A stretch of 64,000 nucleotides of DNA from Alphaproteobacteria bacterium (GTDB taxonomy: Bacteria > Pseudomonadota > Alphaproteobacteria > Thalassobaculales > Thalassobaculaceae), in contig JANSYS010000003.1 in assembly GCA_024742275.1 (NCBI GenBank), forward strand, positions 62,001-126,000, read 5' to 3'. Of the stretch, positions 28,757 to 37,614 are shown one piece after another; positions within the stretch are counted from its first letter, which is position 1, and every line of letters starts with the position of its first letter. Position numbers and translations under genes: made by a program. The notes beneath the pieces were generated by a model. The model saw only the letters and a program-made list of their open reading frames with translations. It searched no databases and was not told the DNA's origin.

Positions 28757-29242
28757 TCACAACCGGCGTTCCAGGAAGATCGTCTCCTCGATCGGTGTAT
28801 CGTAGTAGGCCGGGCGGGCCGAGAAACCGAGCTTCGTGTACATCGCCACCGCCGATCCCATTCGGCTCGGCATGGTGTCCAGCACCATGGCGGCGAACCC
28901 GGCCGAACGCGCCGCGGCCAGAGCCGCCTGCGCCAGCCCAAGGCCGAGACCGAGACCGCGCCCTGCCGGACGGACATACAGCCGCTTCATCTCGCAAAAC
29001 CCAACGCCCAAATCCGGCAGCGGTTTCACGGCGACCCCACCCAGCGCGGCGCCGGCCCCATCGCGGGCCAGGAGCACCGTACCCGGTGCCGCGTAGACCC
29101 GATCCAATGCTGTCAGCTCCGCTTCAAGTCCCTGATAGCCGAGATCGATCGCCAGCCAGTCCACGTATTCTCGGACCAGCGCCGCGAACTCGGCGAGATG
29201 CTGCGGCGAGAGCGCCGGGGCGATTGCGAGCCCTTCCGTCAC
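28757..29242 (-). CDS. GNAT-family N-acetyltransferase
   Basis: A 161-residue acetyltransferase. The acetyl-CoA binding region reads CEMKRLYVRPAGRGLGLGLGLAQAALAAARSAGF, and MVLDTMPSRMGSAVAMYTKLGFSARPAYYDTPIEETIFLERRL completes the domain; the ending resembles small GNATs that act on amino acids. The GTG start at 29242 overlaps the stop of the PhzF gene (GTGA), placing it as the last gene of the dehydratase-AlaX-PhzF-PhzF operon. The substrate is unknown. Confidence 0.85.
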   Translation of the reverse strand: MTEGLAIAPALSPQHLAEFAALVREYVDWLAIDLGYQGLEAELTALDRVYAAPGTVLLARDGAGAALGGVAVKPLPDLGVGFCEMKRLYVRPAGRGLGLGLGLAQAALAAARSAGFAAMVLDTMPSRMGSAVAMYTKLGFSARPAYYDTPIEETIFLERRL

Positions 29243-30147
29243 GGCGCCACGACCTCCCCCCGCATCATCGCGATGCATTCCCCACCGATCCGGATCGCCG
29301 CCGTGACGCCCTTCGCGCGGGCGATCTCGCCCAGCAGCAGCGACGGCCGTCCCATCTCGACACCCTGGGCGATGCGAAGCGAGACGGTCCCGTCGACCGG
29401 TCCGTCAATCTCCGCGAGCAGGCCGAGCAGGGCGCCGTTGGCGCTTCCGGTCGCCGGGTCCTCGTCGATGTTGTCGAGCGGCGCGAACATCCGGGTCCGA
29501 AGATCCACACTATCATCACCGCCGGTCCGCACATAGCAGTGGATGTCGAAGACCGGGCGATGCGCCAGGCGCCTCTCGAACTCGGCCCGAACCGGCCGCG
29601 CCGCCTCGAGCGCCGCCCGATCCGCCAACTCCACCAGGATGAATTCCAGCCCCACCGTACCGCCGACCGGTTCGTGGCGGTCGATACGGACGGCATGGAC
29701 GTCGAGGCCAAGGCAAGCGGCAATGTCCGACGCGGGAACCGGATCGAGCCGGCGGAACGGCTGCGGCGCGGTGAGCTGAGCCCCGATCGGTACGCCGTCT
29801 CGCATCATGATCCCGATCGGGACCAGGCCGGCTCCCTCCTCGAAACGCACCGTGTCCCCGATGGGTTTGCCGAACAGCCCACCGCGCCGGGCCACGACCG
29901 TCGCGGTGCCGACATTCGGGTGGCCGGCGAACGGGACCTCGCGGGTCGGCGTGAAGATCCGAACCCGGGCCGTATTGGCAGGATCCTGGGGCGGCAGAAC
30001 GAAGGTCGTCTCGGAGTAGCCGAACTCGACGGCGATCGCCTGCATCCGCTCGGCCGATTGATCCTCGGCGCCGAACACGACCGCCAGCGGGTTGCCGCCG
30101 AACGCGGTGTCGGTGAAGACGTCCAACGTTTCATAGGTCAGTGCCAT
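29239..30147 (-). CDS. PhzF-family isomerase/epimerase, copy 1
   Basis: A 302-residue PhzF-fold protein of two pseudo-repeated domains: ETLDVFTDTAFGGNPLAVVFGA, E46 in YSETTFVLPPQ (the general acid/base position in PhzF), FAGHPNVGTA, and the second-half DEDPATGSANGALLG. Family members include PhzF (phenazine synthesis) and isomerases or epimerases of small amino-acid-like substrates. No phenazine genes are nearby. It is a tandem paralogue of the next gene upstream, 29 bases away, and overlaps the GNAT gene by 4 bases. Confidence 0.92.
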   Translation of the reverse strand: MALTYETLDVFTDTAFGGNPLAVVFGAEDQSAERMQAIAVEFGYSETTFVLPPQDPANTARVRIFTPTREVPFAGHPNVGTATVVARRGGLFGKPIGDTVRFEEGAGLVPIGIMMRDGVPIGAQLTAPQPFRRLDPVPASDIAACLGLDVHAVRIDRHEPVGGTVGLEFILVELADRAALEAARPVRAEFERRLAHRPVFDIHCYVRTGGDDSVDLRTRMFAPLDNIDEDPATGSANGALLGLLAEIDGPVDGTVSLRIAQGVEMGRPSLLLGEIARAKGVTAAIRIGGECIAMMRGEVVAP

Positions 30148-30176
30148 GTCCCGAACCTTTCGTCCCTATTGTCGTG

Positions 30177-31076
30177 TCAGATCTCGATGGTGCCGCGCAT
30201 GACGGGGATCGAGCGGCCGCCGATGCGCACCGCGACGGCCCCGCCATCCGCATGGTCGACCGCCCCGCGCAGCAGCGAGGGTCGGCCCATCTCCACACCC
30301 TGGGCGATGCGGCGCGACAGGGTCCCGCGGCCGGGCTCCAGCGTGCCGAGCAGACCCATCAGCGCGCCGCAGGCGCTGCCGGTGGCCGGGTCCTCGGCCA
30401 CGTTTCGGATCGGGGCGAACATGCGGGCCCGGATATCGACCTCGGGCTCGTCCACTCGCGCGTAGCAGAGGATGGCGCCGTTTGCGGCGACCGCCGGCTG
30501 GTCGGCGAACCGGGCGGCGACCGGGCCGGCGCATCGGACCGCCTCGGCGTCGCGCAGCTCGGCCAGGATGAAGGGCAACCCCACCGATCCGATCACCGGC
30601 GGGTGCCGGTCGGTGCGGATATCGGCGTCCGTCAGCCCGAGACAGGCGGCGACCTCCGCCACCGGGACGTCGCCACCACGGGCGAACGGTTCCGGCGCGG
30701 TAAGCGTCGTCGCCACAACCACCCCGCCGGCCCACTCGAGGGAGACCGGGACGGTTCCAGCAATCTCCTCGAAAAGGACCGTGTCGCCTATCGGCTTGCC
30801 GAACAGCTTGCCGCGCCAACCGACCACGGCGGCGGTGCCCACATTGGGATGACCGGCGAAGGGCATCTCGCGCTTGGTCGAGAAGATTCGGACCTGCGCC
30901 GTGTTCGCCGGATCCTGGGGCGGCAGGACGAAGGTGGTCTCAGAGTAGTTGAACTCCCGCGCGATCGCCTGCAGCCGCTCGGTCGTCAAGCCTTCTGCAC
31001 CGAACACCACCGCCAACGGATTGCCGCCGAAGCTGGTATCGGTGAAGACGTCCACCGTTTCGAAACTCAGTGTCAT
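30177..31076 (-). CDS. PhzF-family isomerase/epimerase, copy 2
   Basis: A 299-residue protein with the same architecture as its tandem neighbour: SFETVDVFTDTSFGGNPLAVVFGA, NYSETTFVLPPQDPANTAQVRIFS, FAGHPNVGTAAVV and EDPATGSACGALMGLL. Many stretches are identical between the two copies, so they arose by local duplication but have diverged in the substrate-facing middle (for example the segments after GDTV). It lies 61 bases downstream of the AlaX gene on the same strand. The product and substrate are unknown. Confidence 0.92.
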   Translation of the reverse strand: MTLSFETVDVFTDTSFGGNPLAVVFGAEGLTTERLQAIAREFNYSETTFVLPPQDPANTAQVRIFSTKREMPFAGHPNVGTAAVVGWRGKLFGKPIGDTVLFEEIAGTVPVSLEWAGGVVVATTLTAPEPFARGGDVPVAEVAACLGLTDADIRTDRHPPVIGSVGLPFILAELRDAEAVRCAGPVAARFADQPAVAANGAILCYARVDEPEVDIRARMFAPIRNVAEDPATGSACGALMGLLGTLEPGRGTLSRRIAQGVEMGRPSLLRGAVDHADGGAVAVRIGGRSIPVMRGTIEI

Positions 31077-31137
31077 CGCACACGTCCCCGTTCGCGCCGG
31101 ACCCCGGCGCGTTCATCGGACCGCTGGAGATCCGCCC

Positions 31138-31854
31138 TCAGTCGACCAGGGCGATATTGATCCGGCGGTTCTGCTTTCCCTTGTTCTCGATCTTGGTCAC
31201 TTCCAGCCGACCGATCTCGCCGGTGGCCTTCACATGGGTTCCACCGCAGGGCTGATAGTCCACGTCCTCGCCGATCCTGATCATCCGGACCGTCCCGGCG
31301 CCCGTCGGCGGCTTGACCGACATCGTCCGCACCAGATCGGGATTGGATTCAAGCTCCGCATCGGTAATGGCGCCGATGGTCACCGCATGGTTTCCGGCGA
31401 TAACCGCGTTCAGCTTATCGGTAAGTCCTTCCTTCTCCGGCACGTTCTCGGGCTCGAGATTGAAGTCGAGGCGACTCTTCGCATCGCCGACCTGACCGCC
31501 GGTAACGCCGCCCTCGACCAGAGAGCAGAGGATGTGCATCGCCGTGTGCATCCGCATCAACCGGTAGCGGCGATCCCAATCGATGGCGGCGGTGACGGTG
31601 TCCCCTTCGGCCAGCGTCGCCGCACCTTCCGCCGGAACGTGGACGATACCGGCCATGGACTTGCCTTTACGGGTGTCGGCGACCGGAACGCTTCGGCCGT
31701 CGGCGGTCGTGAGCGTGCCGGTATCGCCCGGCTGGCCACCGCCGGTCGGATAGAAGACGGTGCGGTCGAGAACGACGCCCTCCTCGCCCACCGCCACCAC
31801 CTTGGCCTCGCAGGATGTGAGGTAGGAGTCCTCGCGGAACAGCTCCTCGGTCAT
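31138..31854 (-). CDS. alanyl-tRNA editing protein AlaX
   Basis: A free-standing homologue of the AlaRS editing domain, which hydrolyses mischarged tRNA-Ala (Ser- or Gly-tRNA). The 238-residue length and N-terminal TGGGQPGDTG segment fit the medium AlaX-M type. The zinc site is complete: H103-x3-H107 (HTAMH) and C203-x3-H207 (CGGTH). AAGGTGG precedes the ATG. The gene sits 39 bases behind the PLP dehydratase, and together with the PhzF genes this suggests a role tied to a particular amino acid rather than general housekeeping, which is inference. Confidence 0.93.
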   Translation of the reverse strand: MTEELFREDSYLTSCEAKVVAVGEEGVVLDRTVFYPTGGGQPGDTGTLTTADGRSVPVADTRKGKSMAGIVHVPAEGAATLAEGDTVTAAIDWDRRYRLMRMHTAMHILCSLVEGGVTGGQVGDAKSRLDFNLEPENVPEKEGLTDKLNAVIAGNHAVTIGAITDAELESNPDLVRTMSVKPPTGAGTVRMIRIGEDVDYQPCGGTHVKATGEIGRLEVTKIENKGKQNRRINIALVD

Positions 31855-31893
31855 GATCCACCTTTCGCGTCGGGTCTCGTTTGGGCGTGCCTG

Positions 31894-32880
31894 TCAGGAC
31901 GATGCGGCCAGGACTTCCCGGTACACGTCCCTGTCCACATTACCACCGGACAGGATGACGCCAACCTTTCGCCCCTGCCAACGGTCGCGCACCTGCATCA
32001 GACCGGCGAGCGGCACCGCGCCGGCGCCCTCGGCGATGTTGTGCGTGTCGCTGTAGTAGATCCGCATGGCCTCCCGGATCTCGTCGTCCGACACCTTGAT
32101 GATGCCGGCGGCGCCCGCCTTGATACGCTCGAAGGCGGCGGGGTTGGGCACCCGACAGTCGACGCCGTCGGCGATGGTGGGCGCGCTCGCCGCATTGGTG
32201 GAAACCGGGTGACCGGCCGCGAAGCTGAGTGCGTAGGCCGGGGCGTTCTCGGAAACCACTCCCCAAACCTCGGCGCTGGAGCCGACGGCGTTACGCGCCG
32301 CCATCACCGCACAGATGCCGGAGCCGAGTCCGATCGGCACGAAGACCGCTTCCAGGTCCGGGGCGGCGCGGAACAGTTCCATGCCGTAGGTAGCCACCCC
32401 GTCGACCAGGCGGTCGTGAAAGCTGGCGAACATGTGAAGGCCGCGTTCCTCGGCCAAGCCTTGGGCGTATTCCAGGCTTTCCTGGAAGTCCCGCCCATGC
32501 ACCAGCAACTCACCGCCCCACGCCTTCATGGCGGCGTTTTTCTCCACGGAGTTTCCCTCAGGAACGACGATGGTGGCGCCAAGACCGGCCCTGCGGGCGG
32601 CGATCGCCACCGACTGACCGTGGTTACCGCGGGTGGCGGCGATCACGCCGGTCACGGCGGGATCGGTGCGGCGCAGATGGTCGACATAGACGGAGCCACC
32701 ACGAACCTTGAAGGCCCCGGCGGGGGTGTGGTTCTCGTGCTTGACCCAGACCTCCGCCCCGACCCGCTCGGCCAGCAGCGGCCAAACGTACTGCGGGGTC
32801 GGCGCCATCACCGAGTACACGATCTCGGCGGCCGAGTTCAGGCGATCCAGTACGTCGGTTCTGTCGAGGGGCTGGCCCAT
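31894..32880 (-). CDS. PLP-dependent threonine/serine dehydratase-like ammonia-lyase
   Basis: A 328-residue fold-type II PLP enzyme. K58 in AFKVRGG carries the cofactor, ATRGNHGQSVA is the substrate loop, GLGSG (in VPIGLGSGICAV) binds the phosphate, and SGGNVD is the C-terminal end. There is no ACT regulatory domain, so it is of the catabolic type; L-threonine, L-serine and 3-hydroxyaspartate are all possible substrates. It is the first gene of a five-gene operon and is divergent from a MocR regulator across a 135-base gap with clear operator-like repeats. Confidence 0.9.
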   Translation of the reverse strand: MGQPLDRTDVLDRLNSAAEIVYSVMAPTPQYVWPLLAERVGAEVWVKHENHTPAGAFKVRGGSVYVDHLRRTDPAVTGVIAATRGNHGQSVAIAARRAGLGATIVVPEGNSVEKNAAMKAWGGELLVHGRDFQESLEYAQGLAEERGLHMFASFHDRLVDGVATYGMELFRAAPDLEAVFVPIGLGSGICAVMAARNAVGSSAEVWGVVSENAPAYALSFAAGHPVSTNAASAPTIADGVDCRVPNPAAFERIKAGAAGIIKVSDDEIREAMRIYYSDTHNIAEGAGAVPLAGLMQVRDRWQGRKVGVILSGGNVDRDVYREVLAASS

Positions 32881-32930
32881 CCGTCGGCTCCCGGCCTGAA
32901 TGTCCCAGGACGGAGCGGCGGCAACCGTCC

Positions 32931-33012
32931 TGTCACTGGGACAATGTTATGATTGTCATTCTCTTTGTCTGGAATATTGTCTCCATCAAATCGGTTCAAG
33001 CGGAACATTGTC
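32931..33012. promoter_or_regulatory. operator cluster for the MocR regulator
   Basis: GACAAT (32940-32945) and ATTGTC (32952-32957) form a perfect inverted repeat with a 6-base spacer. ATTGTC recurs as direct repeats at 32976-32981 and 33007-33012, the last just before the regulator's start codon. A TGTC/GACA pair (32931-32943) overlaps the left side. The gap is AT-rich. Mixed direct and inverted half-sites are usual for MocR regulators, so this is probably where the divergent regulator binds to control both promoters. Confidence 0.6.
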
Positions 33013-33015
33013 ACC

Positions 33016-34449
33016 ATGACACATTGGCTTCCAGACATCGCGCGGCGCACCGGACCAAGGTACCGCGCCATCGCCGAGGCAATCACCGACGACATCCAGG
33101 CTGGCCGCCTCGCCGTCGGCACGCGGCTGCCGACCCATCGCGACCTCGCCTGGCGTTTGGGTATGACGGTGGGGACGGTAACCCGCGCCTACAAGGAGGT
33201 CACGGCCCGCGGCCTCGTGGACGGCGAGATCGGCCGGGGGACCTTCGTGCGCGATCCCCGAACCCACGGCTGGGGCCGCAACCGAGAGACCGACCCGGCG
33301 CCGGCTGGCATGGACTCGCCGGCTGCGGGTCCCGTCAATACGAGCCCCGTGGATATGGGCCTGAACTTTCCGACCGAGATGGCGGAAACCGAGGCCGCGC
33401 TGAAAACAACGCTGGCGGAGATCGTCGCCGACCCTCGCGACCTGAGCCTCGGCGACTACGATACCAATGGCGGCCGCCGCGCCCACCGGGCCGCTTTCGC
33501 CAAGTGGATCGCGGCCGGCGGCGTCCCGGCGACGGCGGAAACGACCCTGGTGACGGCAGGCGCCCAACACGCGATCTCCTCGGCGCTACAGGCGATGACG
33601 GAGCCGGGGGACGTGGTGCTTTGCGATCCCCTGACCCATCCCGGCTTTGTCGGTGTCGCCTCGACCCTGCGGTTGCGGACGGTCGGCGTCGAGTGGGACG
33701 CAGACGGCATGGCGCCCGACGCGCTGGATGCCGCCATCCGCCATCAGCGGCCGAAAGCGCTGTTCCTGATTCCGACGGTCCACAACCCGACCACGGTCAC
33801 CTTCTCGGAGACCCGACGGCGCGAACTCGCCAGGGTGATCGAGCATCACGGTCTGCCGGTGATCGAAGACGACCTTTACCGTCCCTACGCGGATGGCGAC
33901 GTGCCGCCGTCGATGGCCGCCTTCGCACCCGATTTCGTGCTGTATCTGACCAGCGCGTCCAAGCACCTGTCGCCCGGGCTTCGGGTCGGCGCGTTGCACA
34001 TGCCTCCACGGCTCCGCCCGCGCGGCCGGGCGGCGATCCGCGACACCATCTGGATGACGGCGCCGCTGTGCGTCGAGGTGGCGGTCCGCTGGCTCGCCGA
34101 CGGAACGGCAGAGCGGCTGCGCGCCGGCAAGAGACGCGCGCAACAGGCAAGGGTCGCAGAAGCGCGGCGCCTGCTCGGGACCATGGTCTCGATCGACGCC
34201 GACGCCAGCCCCCATGCATGGCTGCACGTGCCGGGCGCCTGGGACAGCAGCGATGCGGCCGCCGCCCTGCTCGAACAGGGGGTCGTCACCACCGCCGGCG
34301 TCGTGTTCGCGCCTCAAGGCGGCGCTGGACGCGGCAACCTGCGTCTCGCACTCGGCCGGCCAAGCAGCCTAGAGGAGACCGCAGTCGGTCTTCAGATCAT
34401 CGCCGAGACCTTGCGGAGCGGCGGGATCGAGAACCGGGCGTTCATGTAG
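33016..34449 (+). CDS. MocR-family (GntR/aminotransferase fusion) transcriptional regulator
   Basis: A 477-residue fusion. Residues 1-80 form a GntR winged helix (RYRAIAEAITDDIQAGRLAVGTRLPTHRDLAWRLGMTVGTVTRAYKEV…GLVDGEIGRGTFV). The rest is a fold-type I aminotransferase-like domain with the PLP lysine in TSASKHLSPGLRVG, YDTNGGRRAHRAAFAKW, PTVHNPTTVTFS and VIEDDLYRPY. Such proteins use PLP as an effector-sensing cofactor. ATG 33016 starts the conserved part. It is divergent from the dehydratase operon and most likely its regulator. Confidence 0.92.
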   Translation: MTHWLPDIARRTGPRYRAIAEAITDDIQAGRLAVGTRLPTHRDLAWRLGMTVGTVTRAYKEVTARGLVDGEIGRGTFVRDPRTHGWGRNRETDPAPAGMDSPAAGPVNTSPVDMGLNFPTEMAETEAALKTTLAEIVADPRDLSLGDYDTNGGRRAHRAAFAKWIAAGGVPATAETTLVTAGAQHAISSALQAMTEPGDVVLCDPLTHPGFVGVASTLRLRTVGVEWDADGMAPDALDAAIRHQRPKALFLIPTVHNPTTVTFSETRRRELARVIEHHGLPVIEDDLYRPYADGDVPPSMAAFAPDFVLYLTSASKHLSPGLRVGALHMPPRLRPRGRAAIRDTIWMTAPLCVEVAVRWLADGTAERLRAGKRRAQQARVAEARRLLGTMVSIDADASPHAWLHVPGAWDSSDAAAALLEQGVVTTAGVVFAPQGGAGRGNLRLALGRPSSLEETAVGLQIIAETLRSGGIENRAFM

Positions 34450-35302
34450 GGTCCGGACGGTCCAGGGGAACGACTTCCGCCGCTTCCCAGTCGAGCAACC
34501 CGACTTTGCACATCCAGACCAGATGGCGGAGCAGCGCGTCGCGCGGCACCGCTCCAAGATCGCGCATCACCTCCGCGACCGACATGACACCCCGTTCCGC
34601 CACCATGTCATGGATCCTCACGCTCTGGCCGACCGGAAGACGCCAGGCGGCTGTGGGCGCATTCAGTCCGGCCGCGTGATGCGGGTGAGGGTCGAGCAGG
34701 CCGCCTTTCACCGGCCGAAGCAGCGTGTCTTCCGACACAACCTCGGTGGCGAAATCGGCGAAGGCAGCGAAGGGGTCTCTTCGCACCGGGTTGTCGGCCG
34801 GCACCCAACCCTGTTCATAGGCCGGGACCGAGCCCCGGATTTCCGCCAGGTCTTCGAAGAGACGCGCGTATTGCGGGATGACGGCGCTCCAGTCAAAGCG
34901 GTTCCGTGCGTGGCGCCGGGCCGCCGCCCCGATAGCTCGGGCCCGCTCCGGGTTATGGATCAGTCCGACGAGGCTGTAGGCGCGCTCGTTGTAGGTCCGA
35001 CGGATCCAGCCATGCTCCGCGATGTTTGCCTAGCCACGCAGCAGGACCCCGCGGGCGGCGATCTCCGCGTGGTCCAGAATTGTGGTGCTCAAAATGGTCT
35101 TCCGGGGCGCCCGGCCATCGAACAGACTCCGACCAAGCTCCTCGGCGTTGACCCGACGATGAACCAGAAAGAGTTGATCGTCCCAAGGACCGTGTTCGAC
35201 GAGCGCTCGGTAAAGACCGCGGTTGGCGACGTCCTTCCCGAAGGGATTGGTACGCGAAGCGAGGTGCTGGTCGCCGACATAGATGGCGCAGCCGCCAAAC
35301 AT
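34442..35302 (-). pseudogene. glycosyltransferase (group 1) remnant with internal stop and missing middle
   Basis: One minus-strand frame runs from ATG 35302 (GAGGG upstream) to the stop at 34442, interrupted only by a TAG at 35030-35032. The first 90 codons look like the N-terminus of a family 4 glycosyltransferase (MFGGCAIYVGDQ, NRGLYRALVEHGP). After the TAG, the frame continues WIRRTYNERAYSLVGLIHN and then jumps into a typical C-terminal end (NPERARAIGAAARRHARNRFDWSAVIPQYARLFEDL) plus a tail of about 120 residues. The roughly 200 residues holding the nucleotide-sugar site are absent, so I infer an internal deletion and a nonsense mutation. A residual 120-codon fragment could start at GTG 34804. 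The last 8 bases overlap the end of the MocR gene. Confidence 0.75.
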
Positions 35303-35371
35303 GAAACGTCCCTCTTTAGAGTTTTGGTTTCCGGGCCTCCGGACGGGATATAGATGTCCGACCGTTGATTG

Positions 35372-36184
35372 TTAAGAGGGGGTCCCAAGCGCTGAGACGA
35401 GCGCCGCCGCGACTGCCGGTGCCGACAGCAATGGTGCCATGTGGCCGAGACCGGGAAGCCTTTCGACCCGCGCGCCCGGCATCCTTCTGCGGGCACCCGC
35501 CACCATGTGCCGGACGATTTCCGGCGAGCGGTCGCCGTGAATCAGGGTGGTCGGCGGCGCCGCAGACCAGACCCCTTTTCCGATCGTCGCGGTGCCGGTC
35601 GCCTGGGTGTCGGCCACGACGCCCGTCGCCAGGTCGGTCAGCCGAGCGCGCGCCGGTTCCGGCAGGTCGGACCAGGATGTATCATTCCAGACCTCTACGA
35701 ACGCCCTGACGGCGTCTTCCGGGCGCCCCTCCGCCAGCGTCCGGACCATCGCCGCGGCCATCTCCGATTCAGCCGCGATCAACGCCGCGTCCGCCACCGG
35801 ATCGAGCGCGTCGAACAGGATCGGCTCGAACAGCACCAGGCGATCAAGGTTCAACGTTTCGGCACCGAGCAGCGCCACGAGCCCCCCCATCGAATGGCCG
35901 AACACGGCCTCGGCGCCGCTCGTCTCCACGGCCCAGCGGGCGATCGCCACATGCCCATCGACCGTGTCGGCCGCAGCGTCCACCAGACTCGCGCCATAGC
36001 CATGCAGAGCCGGTACGACGCAGGACCAGCCCGTGTCGGCCAGAAGGTCCGCCAGCGGACCGTAGGCGCGGGGACCGGTTGCCGCGGCGTGCAGGATCAC
36101 CACCGGCCGACCACCCTCGCCCCAGCGATGAACCTCGACGGTTCCGAAAGAAGCGTTGACCGTCTCGCTTTGTCTCGTGCCCAT
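35372..36184 (-). CDS. alpha/beta hydrolase
   Basis: A 270-residue serine-hydrolase-fold protein. VVILHAAATGPRAY supplies the oxyanion strand, GHSMGG is the nucleophile elbow with the catalytic Ser, TTLIHGDRSPEIV gives the Asp region, and LPGLGHMAPLLSAP the catalytic His. ATG 36184 is used; the longer frame to 36283 would run into the divergent monooxygenase start. It is separated by 97 bases from that gene, so the two could share regulation and act on related compounds, which is inference. Confidence 0.85.
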   Translation of the reverse strand: MGTRQSETVNASFGTVEVHRWGEGGRPVVILHAAATGPRAYGPLADLLADTGWSCVVPALHGYGASLVDAAADTVDGHVAIARWAVETSGAEAVFGHSMGGLVALLGAETLNLDRLVLFEPILFDALDPVADAALIAAESEMAAAMVRTLAEGRPEDAVRAFVEVWNDTSWSDLPEPARARLTDLATGVVADTQATGTATIGKGVWSAAPPTTLIHGDRSPEIVRHMVAGARRRMPGARVERLPGLGHMAPLLSAPAVAAALVSALGTPS

Positions 36185-36281
36185 CCCAACCCCGTCGCCG
36201 CAACCGTCGGAGGTCCGGCTTGTCGGACCTTCCCTCCTCTCCCTATCATTGCAGGAACGAGTGAAACAGGAGGAGACGGTC

Positions 36282-37541
36282 ATGACTGTGTTGATCGCCG
36301 GAGCCGGAATTGGTGGGCTCTGTACGGCACTCAGTCTGCATCAGGTCGGGATTCCCTGCCGACTGTTCGAGGCGGTCGACAGGATCGCGCCGCTTGGCGT
36401 CGGTATCAACGTCCTGCCGCACGCTGTCCGCGAACTCACCGAGCTTGGCTTGCTGGAGGCGTTGCTGTCTCTCGGAATTCCAACCGAACGGCTCGCCTAC
36501 TATTCGCGCCTCGGCCAGGAGATCTGGTCGGAACCGCGCGGTCGGGAGGCTGGCTACGCGTGGCCGCAGATCTCTGTCCATCGCGGCGACCTGCAGATGC
36601 TGCTGGCCCGGACCGTGACCGACCGGCTGGGACCGGACGCCATCGCCACCGGCCACGCGCTGTCCTCGTGGGAAGACCGGGACGGCCGTGTCGTGGCCCG
36701 CTTCGCCGACCGCTCGGGCGGCGGTCCCGTCGAGATCGAGGGCGATCTCCTGATCGCAGCCGACGGAATCCATTCCGCAGCCCGCGCCGCCCTCCATCCG
36801 GGAGAGGGCGCACCGATCTGGAACGGCGCCATTCTGTGGCGCGGCACCGCAGAGGCGCCGCCGTTTCTCGGCGGGAGAACGATGATCATGGCCGGTCACG
36901 AGTTCCAGAAATTCGTTTACTACCCGATCCGCGATCTGCCGGACGGCCGCCAACTCATCAACTTCGTCGCCGAGCGAAAGTTCGACAGCGATCAGCCCTG
37001 GCGGCGCGAGGATTGGAACCGGCAGGGCCGGGTCGAGGAGTATCTGCCGCCTTTCGAGGACTGGACCTTCGACTGGCTGGACGTGCCGGGGCTGATCCGA
37101 TCCGCCGCCACCGTCTACGAGTATCCCATGGTGGACCGGGATCCTCTGGCGGCCTGGAGCCATGGGCGAATGACGCTGCTCGGCGATGCCGCCCATCCGA
37201 TGTACCCGATCGGGTCGAACGGAGCGAGCCAGGCGATCCTGGACGCGCGCGTGCTGACCCGCGAGTTGCTGACCCACGGCCTGACGGCCGAGGCGCTGAA
37301 TGCGTACGAGGCGGAACGGCTGCCGGCCACGGCGAAGATCGTCACCGCGAACCGCGGCAACGGCCCGGAGCAGGTTATGCAGATGGTCGAAGAGCGCGCG
37401 CCAGACGGTTTCGAGCGGATTGATGAGGTACTGAGCGTCGAGGAACGGGAAGGGACGGCCGCGGCCTACAAACGCCTTGCCGGTTTCGACAAGGACGCTC
37501 TCAACGCGCGGCCGCCCATCGTACCTGGAGCGGCGGCCTGA
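36282..37541 (+). CDS. FAD-dependent aromatic monooxygenase-like protein
   Basis: A 419-residue group A flavoprotein hydroxylase. The FAD motif GAGIGGLCTALSLHQVGI begins the protein, GVGINVLPHAVRELTELGL and HRGDLQMLL follow, DLLIAADGIHSAAR is the DG motif, and LLGDAAHPMYPIGSNGASQAILDARVL the GD motif. The pattern is that of salicylate hydroxylase-like oxidoreductases. AGGAGGAG just before ATG 36282 decides the start. It needs NAD(P)H and oxygen by family knowledge. The substrate is unknown. Confidence 0.92.
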   Translation: MTVLIAGAGIGGLCTALSLHQVGIPCRLFEAVDRIAPLGVGINVLPHAVRELTELGLLEALLSLGIPTERLAYYSRLGQEIWSEPRGREAGYAWPQISVHRGDLQMLLARTVTDRLGPDAIATGHALSSWEDRDGRVVARFADRSGGGPVEIEGDLLIAADGIHSAARAALHPGEGAPIWNGAILWRGTAEAPPFLGGRTMIMAGHEFQKFVYYPIRDLPDGRQLINFVAERKFDSDQPWRREDWNRQGRVEEYLPPFEDWTFDWLDVPGLIRSAATVYEYPMVDRDPLAAWSHGRMTLLGDAAHPMYPIGSNGASQAILDARVLTRELLTHGLTAEALNAYEAERLPATAKIVTANRGNGPEQVMQMVEERAPDGFERIDEVLSVEEREGTAAAYKRLAGFDKDALNARPPIVPGAAA

Positions 37542-37614
37542 CCGGGGGCTGGGGCAAGCGGGTGCGGACCGCCGCCGGGACGATCTCTCAACCCTTCGGC
37601 GTGCGTGGAGCCGC

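Noticed and set aside
28729-30465. Plus-strand open frames opposite the GNAT and PhzF genes
   Set aside because: They are Pro/Arg-rich antisense shadows; the minus-strand genes have complete family motifs.
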